NCBI GenBank assembly: GCA_947172415.1
Contig: OX359199.1
Location: 3,560,001-3,624,000, forward strand
Direction of reading: 5' to 3'
DNA from: Chondrosia reniformis
Lineage: Eukaryota; Porifera; Demospongiae; Chondrillida; Chondrillidae
Length of the DNA: 64,000 nucleotides
The notes below the pieces were generated by a model. The model was not told where the DNA came from, ran no database searches, and saw only the letters and a program-made list of their open reading frames with translations. This document shows, one piece after another, positions 11,901 through 23,400 of this stretch. The number at the start of each line of letters is the position of its first letter. Positions within the stretch are counted from its first letter, which is position 1. Made by a program: the position numbers and the translations under genes.

Positions 11901-12177
11901 TAAAAGCAATAAAAATACTAATAATAAAAATAATAAAATACCAATAAAAACTATAATAAAAAATAATAATATAATAATAACAATAAATATAATACACTAC
12001 TACTACTAAAAATACTAAAAATAATGATAAAAAGTGAAAATAAATATGATAAAAATATGATTAATGAGAATTATAATATTAATAATAAATAAAAATAAAT
12101 AATATTAGTAATAGTAATAATAATAATAATAATAAAATAATTATAATGAAATTAAGAATAATAAAAATAACACTAAC
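11691..12177. repeat. AAT/ACT-rich microsatellite tract
   Basis: About 490 bp of interrupted (AAT)n, (ACT)n and (AAC)n repeats. Short open frames across it encode only low-complexity residues and are not genes. Confidence 0.95.
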
Positions 12178-12350
12178 AAGGAGTTCCAGTTTAAAAGTCT
12201 CGCGGGGCGCCAGGCGCCCCTAAGTAAACTTGAACTACTTGGCTGGTTCTTATAGATATCTGGTTAACCGATTTCCGATCGACTCTTGTTGACCATCAAT
12301 TTTTCAAGGCCATATCTCGTAGAAGACGTTTTGTGCAAGCTTATTAAACA
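12178..12350 (-). mobile_element. Palindrome family copy 2 with flank (reverse orientation)
   Basis: The palindrome at 12178-12240 has arms AAGGAGTTCCAGTTTA and TAAACTTGAACTACTT around an inner GGGGCGCC/GGCGCCCC hairpin. Bases 12241-12350 match the reverse complement of 2250-2358 (shared word GAGATATGGCCTTGAAAAA). This is therefore the terminal part of the same element family in reverse. The opposite end was not identified with confidence. Confidence 0.6.
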
Positions 12351-12607
12351 AAATATTTTTAACAACGAATAATAACACGTTATACAATCTACGTATATGT
12401 AAATGCAACACAGCTGAGCGGGGCCAAAATGGCCCTGCTGCGATACCTGCAGCGCAAGGACGGTTTACTGGACCCAAAGGGCTCACTTTCGTCGGAAGTA
12501 CGTACTAGCAGCAACAATCATGGTAGCCCCCAGACCACGAAAATATTTTAACACGAAAATGTTTCCCACGAAAATTTCCGAACACAAAAATTTCCGGAAC
12601 TACGGTA
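12351..12607. other. Unassigned interval with small inverted repeats
   Basis: Contains a GC hairpin GGGGCC ... GGCCCT near 12418-12437, possibly the far end of the preceding element. Several ACGAAAAT-type words follow at 12537-12590. Short open frames here show no domain. Confidence 0.3.
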
Positions 12608-12873
12608 GGTCAAATTATGGCCAATCGTCCCTATTGTGCCCACTTTTTCATGGCCATCTCTTAAATCTTTATAAAACTGCCTTGGGTTTATCAATTTTCC
12701 TTATATTGCTTTGCATTTTGACTGAAACCACCTTCACTACATAGTCTTTCTGCAATTCTTTGATAAATCTCAGTATTTCTAGTAGCCCCTTTGAGCATAT
12801 TTTGGATGGTTTGGTCTGACCAAACCCGAATAAGAGCTAAAATCTGTTCATGGGACCAACCCGGACTTCTTCT
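12608..12873 (-). pseudogene. Myb/SANT-like (trihelix) DNA-binding domain fragment
   Basis: Minus-strand reading from 12873 gives GWSHEQILALIRVWSD, then KGATRNTEIYQRIAERL, the first two helices of a Myb/SANT-like domain. These domains are common in DNA-binding proteins of PIF/Harbinger-type transposons and in host genes descended from them. After about 12725 the frame is lost. The expected last part reappears in another frame as FYKDLRDGHEKVG near 12640. At least one, probably two, frame changes interrupt the domain. No transposase is visible beside it. Confidence 0.6.
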
Positions 12874-13059
12874 AACAGGTATTATAGAATGATGGAAACG
12901 GGCGTCACTATGCTGCCAAAATTAAAGCTAGTTTAAATTGTTTACATGCAGAACTAGATTACTTAATCCACCGGTTTAAACTGTTTATACATTGATAGTT
13001 AATCACAATTACAGGGTAACCAATCTTTAAACCAGTTTAAAGATTGTCGTGTAAATGCA

Positions 13060-13766
13060 GCTCATGATGCCCTGACCATCGGCTTTCCCAAATAGCACAA
13101 GCAAGAACCACAGGGACCAATTCTTTGCCATGATGTTCACTGAGTCCCACTCTTAAAGCCATTGTACTTGTAACCACAAGTTACCCCTGATTGCCCCACA
13201 ACTAAAATTGCCTGATGTATCAGTGAATATATTCATGGATGGGACCACCTGCTGCATCAGGGTGAGAAAGGTGATTCCATTCCAGGAATCTACAAAAGTT
13301 GACCACCAGTCTACATTTAGGCAAATGTGGTGATGGGGTGCCCTTTGGATTGACAACAAGTTGATTATCCTTCTTAAGAATGGCCGACCATGAGGAACTA
13401 CCCTACAAGCAAATTGTCCAACACCTATCAAGTGCTGCGTGAATTTGTTCTGTATATAACTTGAGTGGACTGCCATTTAGTCTTGTACTTTACACACTTG
13501 TTAATCATTAATAAGGACGGCAATGTTTACATTCCAATTACCAAATATGGAAGGTTGTTGACCACAGAATGGTCGGTGTTAATTGCGACCGTACAACAGC
13601 AAACCGTCCGTTAGTTGTCAGACCCTTACTGGAGCAAGTATTGCGTAAGTTTTGGGTCTGATTTCATCAGACTAATTCTAATCCCTTCCACCAAAACAGT
13701 TAGCAATTGACCAACCCTGGCATTGTTTGGGTGATCAGCCAACATAACTGGGAAGGCTTTAACTTT
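13060..13766 (-). pseudogene. DIRS-type RT/RNase H ORF, internally deleted
   Basis: The minus-strand start of a DIRS RT ORF is visible at about 13766-13650 (HPNNARVGQLLTVLVEG). The RT catalytic core is missing. An RNase H region runs from 13476 to 13153: GRPFLRRIINLLS, PHHHICLN, WWSTFVDSWNG, IFTDTSGNFSCGA. After a frame change it continues at 13130-13065 with GKELVPVVLACAIWESRW. Compared with DIRS elements, a short stretch after PHHHICLN is also missing. It is probably one element with the Gag-like ORF at 15703-16281, which lies upstream in the same orientation (inference). Confidence 0.65.
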
Positions 13767-13775
13767 TAGTGGTGA

Positions 13776-14440
13776 ATGAACTTTAAGGCTGAGCTGGGTA
13801 ACAGAGATGGACTACCGCTGCGGTGCCCTTCATTCTGGAGACGAATGAACCGGGTGGCCAGCAATGGAGACATTCACAGCAGGAGACATTTGTATCCATA
13901 TATGGATATGTATGGAGACTATGCACACAAGGGACATCATATGACACACATATACAAAGGTCTTGGCCTTTTATGTCCTTGTGTACAAGTTACAAAATGG
14001 TTTCTAACCCTGTTGATTATGCGAATGCATGCAACCAACCGTCGGTGTTCTTAGCTCCCTCACAAGGCAAATGAAATCTGCTGTGTTTATTAGCTGAGAC
14101 CCCTTTAAGACTGGAATCTTTGTTGATATATGGCATGCAGGTGCATCATCTTCAGTCTATACTAAGGCGTGAAAAGGTAATTGGTAGGCCATGTGTTCTA
14201 CCTAGCAATTGGAGTGATCTGTATCAACTACTACTCTCTATGCAGTAGTTGAGGATTTGAAAGCCTGCAACAGTGTGACTAAAGTCTTGTACTGTTTAAA
14301 ATACTGATTAACCTATGGGTCACTTGGAGCTCTTTAAAACTGTAACTTGCACTGCATGTGTAGCTAGAACTTGATTGTAATTTTCATATTGTATAGTCAC
14401 TTGGCCCTCTTAAATTTTTAATTTTCACTGTATAGTGTAC
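13776..14440 (+). repeat. Diverged copy of the foldback family seen at 34.87-35.74 kb
   Basis: Bases about 13960-14400 align with 35280-35735. Shared words include TCTAACCCTGTTG, GAATGCATGCAA, GCATCATCTTCAGTC and GTGAAAAGGTAATTGG. Two overlapping open frames of 92 and 83 codons here have no counterpart maintained in the other copies and are not called as genes. Confidence 0.6.
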
Positions 14441-14552
14441 TTCAGTGTAATTAGCCAGGAAATAACTTCACTATACTTTGACATTCACTATGAGCAATTT
14501 CGTTATAAGATTCTACTGTACATGTATGTACACATGGAAAACGTACACACAT

Positions 14553-14702
14553 GGATAAGAATAAAGCTTTGTAGAATATCAGTAACATAAATTTACTAAT
14601 CCTGGACGTTTCAACCTGGAGGTCCTAATCAGTAATACAGGAGTAGGAAATTAGTAAATTCACATTGCTGACGTTCAACAAGGCTTTATTCTCATAATGA
14701 TG
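14553..14702. repeat. Small foldback (imperfect inverted repeat)
   Basis: Left arm near 14555-14603 (AAGAATAAAGCTTTGTAG ... AATTTACTAAT) is inverted near 14648-14697 (AATTAGTAAATTC ... GGCTTTATTCTC). About 45 bp of loop lies between. MITE-like; no coding. Confidence 0.6.
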
Positions 14703-14711
14703 GCAACTAAC

Positions 14712-15411
14712 GCTACACATGGACAAGTAAAAATATGAACAAAAAACAAAAGAAGAGAAGACAGAGCTTAAATTAAGTTTTAATACGGTCGACTAAACGA
14801 ATTTCTTTTGCATGAATATAGGGACAATTCTGCCTCACACTTAATGGAAACGTATACAACTACGCTTTATCTAACCTTCGCTACAACTCCTTTATTCTAT
14901 AGATCTTTCTCGTAGACTTGTCATAGCTGTTCTCGAAAGGATGATCTTCTTTTACAACAAGGGGGCAACGTTTTCGCAACATGACAGGAAAATACATTAA
15001 GTATGTACGGAGCAACATATAAGAGTGCTAGTGACGCACTAGAGAAACATCACAATACATCACCAGATTTTGCAATCGTAAGCTTATTTTGCAACTTTAA
15101 TTAAGCAATATTTCGCCAGACATTTGTCTTACACATGTCCCATAATATATATCGCTATCGCTTTCACAGTGATCTTACAAACTGATAATTTTTATAAATA
15201 TAACACTTGGTTGCAATATAAATTTTCTACAGCTTTTCTATAATCCTATGGCATTTTATATGTAGACTTTGTCCTCCGTTTTCTACCAAACTGAGACCTA
15301 TTTCTAAACGTTATGATGCTATGCCCATTTTGTTGCTAGGTCCTTTCCTAGAGTCATATGAATTATTTATATTATTTATATTAGATTACCTTAGAATATT
15401 GTAACTTGTAC
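14712..15411 (-). mobile_element. Non-autonomous element, diverged copy of 33292-34655
   Basis: Reverse-complement match to the element at 33.29-34.66 kb. Shared features are CCTCCGTTTTC (hairpin region), CGAAAGGATGAT, GACTTGTCATAGC, AACCTTCGCTACAACTC and CTAAACGAATTTCTTTT. One terminus is near 15411 (reads CAGTACAAGTTACAATAT on the minus strand). No domain found. Confidence 0.65.
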
Positions 15412-15702
15412 TGCATGTATATAATAATTTAATATAAGGTGAGTTGCAATTAATGTATAAATTAATATCCTCCATGAGGTGGCTTTTACAGATATACTCT
15501 ACCAACCTTATAAGGTTGCTTTGACCATCAGGGAAATGCATGTTATAATAAATATAACGATTATAGCATTATATATGATGCATGTATTTCTAAGTACTGC
15601 CCTAAATGCTATTGGGCATTGGGCCCTTCTTTATTACATGGCTAGCAGAGCCTGTGTAGTGTCTTGATCCGGACGGGCAGGCTGGTGCCTTATGCTGGGG
15701 GC
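15412..15702. other. Unassigned interval downstream of the Gag-like ORF
   Basis: AT-rich, nothing recognised. It may be further DIRS sequence on the minus strand, since it directly follows the stop of the Gag-like ORF. Confidence 0.3.
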
Positions 15703-16281
15703 TTAGGCCAGTGGAGCTTGGAACTTGCATGCCTTGAAAGGACAGAAGGTGCCCTCATTCCACCTATCACAGGTGGTGGAATTTGGAGCCCTCCTTTTCT
15801 GAGGCAGTTGGCTGGACTGGACCAGTTGAGCTGCTTTCACTGTGCTAAACGTCCACACCTTCTGGTCCAGCTTGTTCCATTTTATTGATGGATATGCAAC
15901 CACATTAGCTCTAAATGCCTTTTGGTAAGTGGCCCAGGCCAATCCCGGGTGGTCCCTGGCTAGCCTTGTGACAGTCCCGACAAAAGTCAAAAGTTCCCCT
16001 CCAATAAAAGGATTGACAGAAAAGAGGGCTTGGCTGTATGTACAAAAGGCCAACATCCAATCAAAAAACTTGTCAATAGCAGGGGCCTTCTTTTTCTTTC
16101 CATTGGGGTTGAGGAAAGACTCCTGAATCCTTTCAGGTAATAATTCACACAGCTCCACGTAAGACTTGCTTTGGATTCTTTTTAATACATCAGATGGTAT
16201 GGCCGGTAACCCACCATCCAGGATGAGGGCCACAATGGGAGTTTCAGTACTAGCAGTACTGACAGCAGTCAAAGATGTCAT
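15703..16281 (-). pseudogene. DIRS-type Gag-like ORF (192 codons)
   Basis: Minus-strand ORF with VALILDGGLPAIPSDVLKRI, then YVELCELLPERIQESF, a central helix-rich region with WATYQKAFRANVVAYPS, and a C-terminal finger with CDRWNEGTFCPFKACKFQ. This layout resembles the first ORF of DIRS-like retrotransposons. The frame is intact over its length but the finger appears cut short (no final H-x-C). Its N terminus abuts the end of LINE A at about 16290. DIRS RT/RNase H remnants lie downstream at 13060-13766. The family call is inference from the domain pattern. Confidence 0.55.
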
Positions 16282-16289
16282 TTATCTTA

Positions 16290-17803
16290 AGAATCCATCT
16301 CATCTTTATGTCCCAGGCTAGAATATGGTTAATTATCTTTTTAATCACTATGGTATCTGGCATAATTAAGAGCTTCCTCCAATACATTAATACTTTAAGT
16401 CTCACTCTACACCTAGTTGATATCCAGCCACATTCAGTTTCTAAGGCTGTAATAGGATGATGGATACCTACCCCTAGAAATCCTCTAATGGCCCTATTCT
16501 GTACCCTGTCTACTGACCTATCTACTGCCCTTGTCCCCCACACTTCTGCTCCATAGTCTATGACTGTGGTTACCAGGGTGTCATACAGTTTGCTAAACAA
16601 CAAGAATTGGGGGTCAAAATCTCTGCACTTGCAGATTAGAGCGCTAAGGGCTCTTTTACATTTTGTCAGGCGATCTTCCATCATCGCTCTAGTATCCAAA
16701 TGCTCAGTAATAGGATTGCCTAGATAGGTATATGAGTCTCTAATTTCAACTGGTACTCCTTTGATGGTGAATACTTGGGTCGTTCTCGGTTTCTTTTTAG
16801 GTCTAACATGTAATACTCCTGACTTGTTATTGTTAATTATCAAGGAGTTAGCATCACACCAAGAGCCTACTACGTCCAAACTCTTCTGCAGATCCTCTCC
16901 GTTGGCTTCCATAAGTACTAAGTCATCAGTATATAGTAGATGGGACATTTTGCTATTTCCCAGGTCAACGCCCCTGCTGTTATCCTTTAGTGAGCTTCCA
17001 ATATCATCGATAAAAAGACTAAATAATGTTGTAGACAAGACACATCCCTGTCTCAAGCCTCTTCCAACACTGAATTGCCTGCTGATATCCTCATTTACTT
17101 TCACTTGGCACTTTACATCACGGTATATTTCTTTGAGTATGTCTAAGAAGCCTCCTTGGATACCCATACTCTCTAATTTACCCCATAAACGATCTCTCTC
17201 TACTGAGTCGTATGCTTTCTTCAAGTCTATGAAGCACATGTAAGTCTCCTTCTTGGCTTTCATTCTGATTTCACTTAACAGGTTTAACGCTAGTACATGG
17301 TCTATACATCCTCTTCCCTTCCTAAATCCATTCTGTTCATCACTTAACAGTTTCTCACTTTCAATAATTCCCACTAATCTACTTCCTAGAATTCTGCAGA
17401 AGGCTTTGTACATTACAGACAGCAAGGTTATTCCTCTGTACTGGCTTGTGTCCATTTGATCCTTAGCTCCTTGTTTTGGGATGGGTACTATTATGCCAAC
17501 ACGCCACTGAGTTGGTATTCTTTTCAGCTGGAAGCACTTCTTGAAGAGTGCCGCTGTGACCTTTAGGCATCTTGGGTGCCTCAGGATTTCAGCTATCATC
17601 TCATCGTTTCCTGCTGCTTTCCTGATCTTGATTTGGTTCAGAGCCATTGATACCTCTTCTTCTTCTACTTCTTTGTTAAGTAATGACTGGCTGGCTTCAG
17701 AGGTCTTTCCACTACCTAGAACTGTGCCATGTGTATCCACTGGGTTACTCTGGGTAGGTTGGCTGTTAGGGTTGAGCAGCTTTTCAAAATATGCTCCCCC
17801 TAC
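16290..17803 (-). pseudogene. LINE A ORF2, C-terminal part: reverse transcriptase
   Basis: RT that would prime on nicked DNA. Blocks in order on the minus strand: AYFEKLLNPNSQ (about 17790), KIRKAAGNDEMIAEILRH, SQYRGITLLSVMYKAF, EQNGFRKGRGCIDHVLALN, MCFIDLKKAYDSVERDRLW (first catalytic Asp), VGRGLRQGCVLSTTLFSLFI, then SHLLYTDDLVLM at 16922-16933, followed by the thumb (TYLGNPI) and DYGAEVWG. The usual YADD is YTDD, an Ala-to-Thr change next to the catalytic Asp pair. A one-base frame change at about 17800 separates it from the endonuclease part. The last ~20 codons near 16290 look non-homologous. Confidence 0.85.
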
Positions 17804-19404
17804 TCCCTAATGTTGGATCTTCCAGCTACCACCTCTCCGTCTTCATTTCTTACTTTCTTTGGGAGGGCATTTTGCTTTTTCCCGGTTATTCCTATCTTCT
17901 TTAGCTCCTTCCACAACCTCTGCGGGTTAGACTGCAGTTGTTTTTGCATATCCCTCCCTCTCATTTCATTGAAGTTTCTCTTCTCCTGTTTGATTGCCCT
18001 AGAGTATTCTCTCCTCTTCAATGTATACACTTCTCTCAGTGCCCTTCGCTTCTCCTTGTCCTTACATTGCAACCATAATCTTTCAGCATTCCTAAAATCC
18101 TTCTTCCTTTTCCATAGCTCTCTGTTCCACCATGGGTGACTTTTCTTCAGTTTCCTCTTCCTTTTGCTCCTCCTGTTTCTTTGAACACCAGCATCTCTTA
18201 GTGTGGTCACAAGGTTGTCATATACTTGGTCCAGTGTCTCCTGATCATCGTTGCTTGTCAGACCATTTATATCATTGTTAATAGCATTTAGTTCATCTTC
18301 CTTGTCCGCTAGGTATTCCTCAGTGATCAGTACGTGCACCTTCCCACTTTCTTTCTCTTCTATTGTACTTGCACATAATGGCACTGACATTTCTAATGAC
18401 CAGCTAAGTAGTGAGTGATCAGGTAATCTTTCTGCATCTACAATTCTATAATTATCTAAGAACTCTGATATAGTTCTGACAGTGAAGTTTGATATACTCT
18501 GGAAGTAATCAGCTTGTACTATGCAGTAGTCTACTACTGGTCGCCCTTTTGATGATATGCAAGTAAAATTACCACTATCAGACCTACCATTTAGCATACA
18601 CAGCTTACAGTCTCTCAACAGTTGTAACAACATATCCCCACTGCGGTTTCTATGTTCATCAATAGGTTTTCTGCTAGGTATATAAATAACAAGGTCCTCA
18701 TGTAAGTCAGTTTCTATTCCACATCTAGCATTCAGATCCCCACAGATAGTTACACATCCAAGGTTATAATAGTGGTGCAAAGAGTCAATTATGCTATCAT
18801 TGAAGGTATCAGGATTGTCACCTCTGGAACTAGTAAGTGGGGGCAGGTAACAAACACATACTACTATACTCTCCATTGCTTCTGATTCTGTAATAGGATT
18901 CAACAGTGCCCAAAGGACATCTTCTCGGGATTCATCTAACACTTGGACATTATATTTCGTAAACACCTTATTATTTACTAAGAGGCCTACTCCTCCAGAT
19001 CCTCGCATAGCTCTACTATGGCATTGCTTTCGGTTGTTCCCTATCCACCTATAGTTGTTTACTTTCACAGACTCATTCCCCTGTAACCAAGTCTCAGTTA
19101 AAGCAAGGATATCAGGTTGTAAGACAGCTATAACCTTAGCCCTTATATCATTTGGCCTAACACTACGTCCTATTTCCCCTTTATCAGAATTGGTCCATCC
19201 CTGCACGTTCCAATAAAGAAAACTAAGCTTACTGATTACATTATCATTAAAATTAATTAAATTTGACATAGAGGAATCTAAACTCCTCAAATTTGGTTGT
19301 AGGAGGTCTAAGTCGGCCGCTGGGTCTCCTGTGCAGGATTCTCTAAAAAAGGAGACCTCTGGATGGAGTAGACTTTCTCTAATTTCCAATAATCGTGTTT
19401 CCAT
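17800..19404 (-). pseudogene. LINE A ORF2, N-terminal part: AP endonuclease and linker
   Basis: A 534-codon open stretch. The apurinic endonuclease-like domain covers roughly residues 60-345, with FLYWNVQGW, LALTETWLQG (catalytic Glu), RGSGGVGLLV, CYLPPLTSSRGDN, TICGDLNARCG, VVDYCIV and LPDHSLLSW (catalytic His). All major endonuclease motifs look intact. A basic linker (HPWWNRELWKRKKDFRNAE) leads to the RT. TAG at 17800-17802 ends this frame, and the RT continues in another frame. The start overlaps the end of ORF1 by about 100 bp. Confidence 0.85.
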
Positions 19405-20395
19405 TTAGATTCTAGCTCAGTCAAAACTGACTCATTGCCTGAAATCTCGAACCACCAAATATCTTTCCCATCCCGCCGCTTAAAATTTCGAAAAATGGAT
19501 AGGTCTTCGATTTTATCGACAAAACTAAGAATTCGATTTTTAACCTGGCCTATATGCTGGGCTTTGCACGTTCCCCAAAGCTTCCTCACCTCCTTCTTTG
19601 GTGTCCTCTGGCAGTCTTCTGAGTGGCCTCTGTCTTCAGCTTTCTTCACGCTTTCTCTTCCCTTATCTTTGTCTTTATTTCCCTTTTTCTTCTCTTGTGG
19701 CCTTCTGTTTTTGTTATCTTACTGCTAGGTCTGCTTTTCTTAACTATTTCTGTCCAGAGCTGAGGTGGTTTCTCTTTCTCAATGATCGCCCTCAGTTCTT
19801 CAACCACTTTCTTCTGCTCTTCCACAGCCTTCTTCTGCTCTCTCAGACCTTCCTGAAGTTGGTTAACTTCCCTGTCTTTTGCTGGTGTGACCTCGTCGAT
19901 ATCCTTCTTTTGCTCCCCTAAATCCTTTTCAAGCTCTCCTATTATATCCTCTTTTCCGACCATAATTCTCTCCAACCGAGCCATCTCTGCCTTCATATCT
20001 TCGTTCTTCTCTTCCAGTAACTTGTACTCCTTCTCTGCTGGCTCAAGTCTTTTGCAGTGTCTGCAATCCTCCTTGGTTTGCTTTAAAATCCACTCCATTT
20101 GGCAAAAGAAGCAGTAGAAAGGCACCTCCTCTTTAGCTACAACGCTCTGCGCAATTCTGTAGCAAGAAGGGTGGGACCAGCACCTACAAAGGTCGCACTG
20201 GACCCAATCCCCCTTGTCTTTCGCTGCCGACTCTCTCTTCTTCCCACAAGTACAGTTTACAACGTCTCTAACCGGCAAACTCTTCCGGCCGACTTCTCCG
20301 TTTCCTTGGCTTCCGCTTCCGCTCGAAACTACTTCACGAGTACGTACAGGCGTAACACATAAACCTGCGGTTGTTGTGGGCGTAACATTAAGCAA
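19308..20395 (-). pseudogene. LINE A ORF1: PHD finger, coiled coil, C-terminal domain
   Basis: The first 249 codons (20395-19646) carry a PHD finger: Cys48, Cys50, Cys67, Cys70, His75, Cys78, Cys95, Cys98, with GDWVQCDLCRCWSHPSC in the middle. A long charged coiled coil (about residues 115-215) and a basic tail follow. TGA at 19646-19648 ends that frame. The next frame (19649-19308) continues with KNRILSFVDKIEDLS and WWFEISGNESVLTELESKWK, which resembles the C-terminal domain of LINE ORF1 proteins. One frame change therefore most likely splits a single ORF1 of about 360 residues. ORF1 proteins of this type bind LINE RNA. Confidence 0.75.
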
Positions 20396-20458
20396 GTTGT
20401 CGGTTTCTGGGACATTTTCGCCAGAGCCCTTCTTCCACTTTCTTCAATCACCATGGAA

Positions 20459-23400
20459 ACAATATATATATAACACAAACTTTTGACCCTACATATATAT
20501 GCAATATATAAGATATATAACACATATATAAGATGTATACTTTTTTATACTTTTGACCTTACATATATATGCACTATATTACATATAAAATAAACTTATA
20601 AGTTATATACTATATATATAGCATATAAGATATATAACACATAAATAAGATATACTTTTTTCTTTTTTCAGGTGACCCAGCCTGGTATCGAACCAGGGCA
20701 TCCTCACACCCTGTATCCAGAAGATGTCATCCGTAACATCATCGGTCACGTTGGTCAACCAATGTATGATGTAAATGAAGTCAAATTTATATAACACACA
20801 CTTTGACCATCCATATATATGCAATATATAAGATATATAATATACATATAAGATGTATACTTTTTTTTTCAGGTGACCCAGCCTAGTATCGAACCAGGGC
20901 ATTCTCATACCCTGTTTCCAGATGATGTCATCCAAAAGATCGTCTGTCATGTGGGTTCCCCAATATATGATGTAATTGAAGTCCTCATAACATCATCGGT
21001 CACGTTGGTCACCCAATATACATATAAGATGTATACGTTTTTCTTTTTTCAGGTGACCCAGCCTGGTATTGAACCAGGGCATCCTCGTACCCTGTTTCCA
21101 AATGATGTCATCCGTAAGATCATTGGTCACGTGGGTTCCCCAATATATGATGTAAATGAAGTCCTATTTATATAACACACACTTTTGACCTTACATATAT
21201 ATGCAATATATAAGATTTATAATATACATATAATATGTATACTTTTTTCATTTTTCAGGTGACCCAGCCTCGTATCGAACCAGGACATCCTCACACCTTG
21301 TATCCAGAAGATGTCATCCGTAACATCATCGGTCACGTTGGTCAACCATTATATGATGTAAATGAAGTCCTATTTATATAACACACACTTTTGACCTTAC
21401 ATATATATGCAATATATAAGATATATAATATACATATAAGATGTAAACTTTTTTCTTTTTCAGATGACCCTGCTTGGTTTCGAACCAGGGCATCCTAGTA
21501 CCCTGTTTCCAGATAATGTCATTTTTAAGATCATCAGTAACGTGGGTTCCCCAATATATGATGTAAATGAAGTCCTATTTATATAAGACACACTTTTGTC
21601 CTTACATATATATGCAATATATAAGATATATATTATACATATAAGATATATACTATATATATAGTATATAAGATATATAACCCATATATAAGATGTATAC
21701 TTTTATTTCTTTTTTCAGGTGACCCAGCCATTTTTCGAATCAGGGCCTCCTAGTGCCTTGTATCCGGAAGATGTCAGAAGATGTCATCCGTAACATCCTT
21801 GGTCATGTTGGTCACCCAATATATGATGTAAATGAAGTCCGATTTATATAACATACACTTTTGACATTACATATATATGCAATATGTAAGGCATATACTA
21901 TATATATATGGTATATAAGATATATAAACATATATTAGATGTATACTTTTTCTTTTTTCAGGTGACCCAGCCTGGTATCGAACCAGGGCATCCTCGTACC
22001 CTGTATCCAGAAGATATCATTCGTAAGATCATTGGTGACATATATTCCCCAATATATGATGTAAATGAAGTCCTATTTATATAACACACACTTTTGACCT
22101 TACATATATGAAATATATAAGACATATAAAATATATATATATAGTATATAAGATATATAACACATATATAAGATGTATACTCTATTTTCTTTTTTCAGGT
22201 GACCCACCCTGGTATCGAACCAGGGCATCCTCGTACCCTGTTTCCAGATGATGTCATCCTTAAGATCATCGGTCAAGTGGGTTCCAGAATATATGATGTA
22301 AATGCAGTCCTCATAACAACATCGGTCACGTTGGTCACCCAATATACATACAAGATGTATAATTTTTTCTCTTTTTCCAGTTGACCTAGCCTGGTATCGA
22401 ACCAGGGCATCCTCCTACCCTGTTTCCAGATGATGTCATCCGTAAGATCATCGGTCACGTGGGTTCCCCAATATATGTTGTAAATGAAGTCCTATTTATA
22501 AAACACAAACTTTTGACCTTATATATATATGTAATATATAAGATACATAACACATATATGAGATGTATACTTTTTATACTTTTGACCTTACATATATTTG
22601 CAATATATAAAATATATAACACATATATGAGATGTATACTATATACGTAATATATAAGAAATATAATATACATATATAAGATGTGTACTTTTTTCTTTTT
22701 TGGAGTGACCCAGCCTGGTATAGAACCAGGATATCCTCGTACCCTGTCTCCAGAAGATGTCATCCGTAACATCATCGGTCACGTTGGTCACCCAATATAT
22801 GATGTAAATGAAGTCCTATATATATAACACATACTTTTGACCTTATATATATATGCAATATATAAGATATATAATATACATATAAGAAATATACTATATA
22901 TATAGTATATAAGATATATAACACATAAATAAGATATATACGTTTTTCTTTTTTCAGGTGACCAAGCCTGGTATCGAACCAGGGCATCCTCACAACCTGT
23001 ATACAGAAGATGTCATCCATAGCATCATCGGTCACATTGGTCAACCAATATATGAAGTAAATGATGTCCTATTTATATAACACACACTTTTGACCTTACA
23101 TATATATGCAATATATGCAATATATAATATATATGTAATATATAAGATGTATAACCCATATATAAGATGTATACTCGTTTTTCTTTTTCAGTTGACCCAC
23201 CCTGGTATCGAACCAAGACATCCTCGTACCCTGTTTCCAGATGATGTCAAACGTAAGATCATCGGTCACGTGGGTTCCCCAATATATGATGTAAATGAAG
23301 TCCAATTTATATAACACACACTTTTGACCTTGCATAACACATATATAAGATGTATACTTTTTTCTGTTTTCAGGTGACCAGGCCTGGTATCGAACCAGGC

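Larger units (their letters stand above)
16282..20458 (-). mobile_element. LINE A: APE-type LINE with PHD-finger ORF1, nearly complete
   Basis: A two-ORF non-LTR retrotransposon on the minus strand. ORF1 (20395 to about 19308) has a PHD finger and a coiled coil. ORF2 (19404 to about 16290) has an AP endonuclease followed by RT. PHD-bearing ORF1 plus APE-RT ORF2 suggests the CR1/L2-like group. The 5' end meets the long satellite at about 20458. The 3' end stops within or just after the RT C-terminal region, without a recognisable 3' UTR or tail, and abuts the DIRS Gag-like ORF. Confidence 0.85.

Noticed and set aside
11573..11909. ORFs across the AAT-rich tract
   Set aside because: Low-complexity translation of a microsatellite. 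Only the first ~17 codons (11631-11680) belong to the Penelope RT.
12304..12744. Two short ORFs (60 and 74 codons)
   Set aside because: No domain and overlap with repeat-element flank and Myb-like remnant sequence.
13776..14074. Overlapping 92- and 83-codon ORFs
   Set aside because: They lie in a diverged foldback-family copy and the frames are not maintained in related copies.
16761..20486. Plus-strand ORFs across LINE A
   Set aside because: Antisense shadows of the endonuclease, RT and ORF1 frames.
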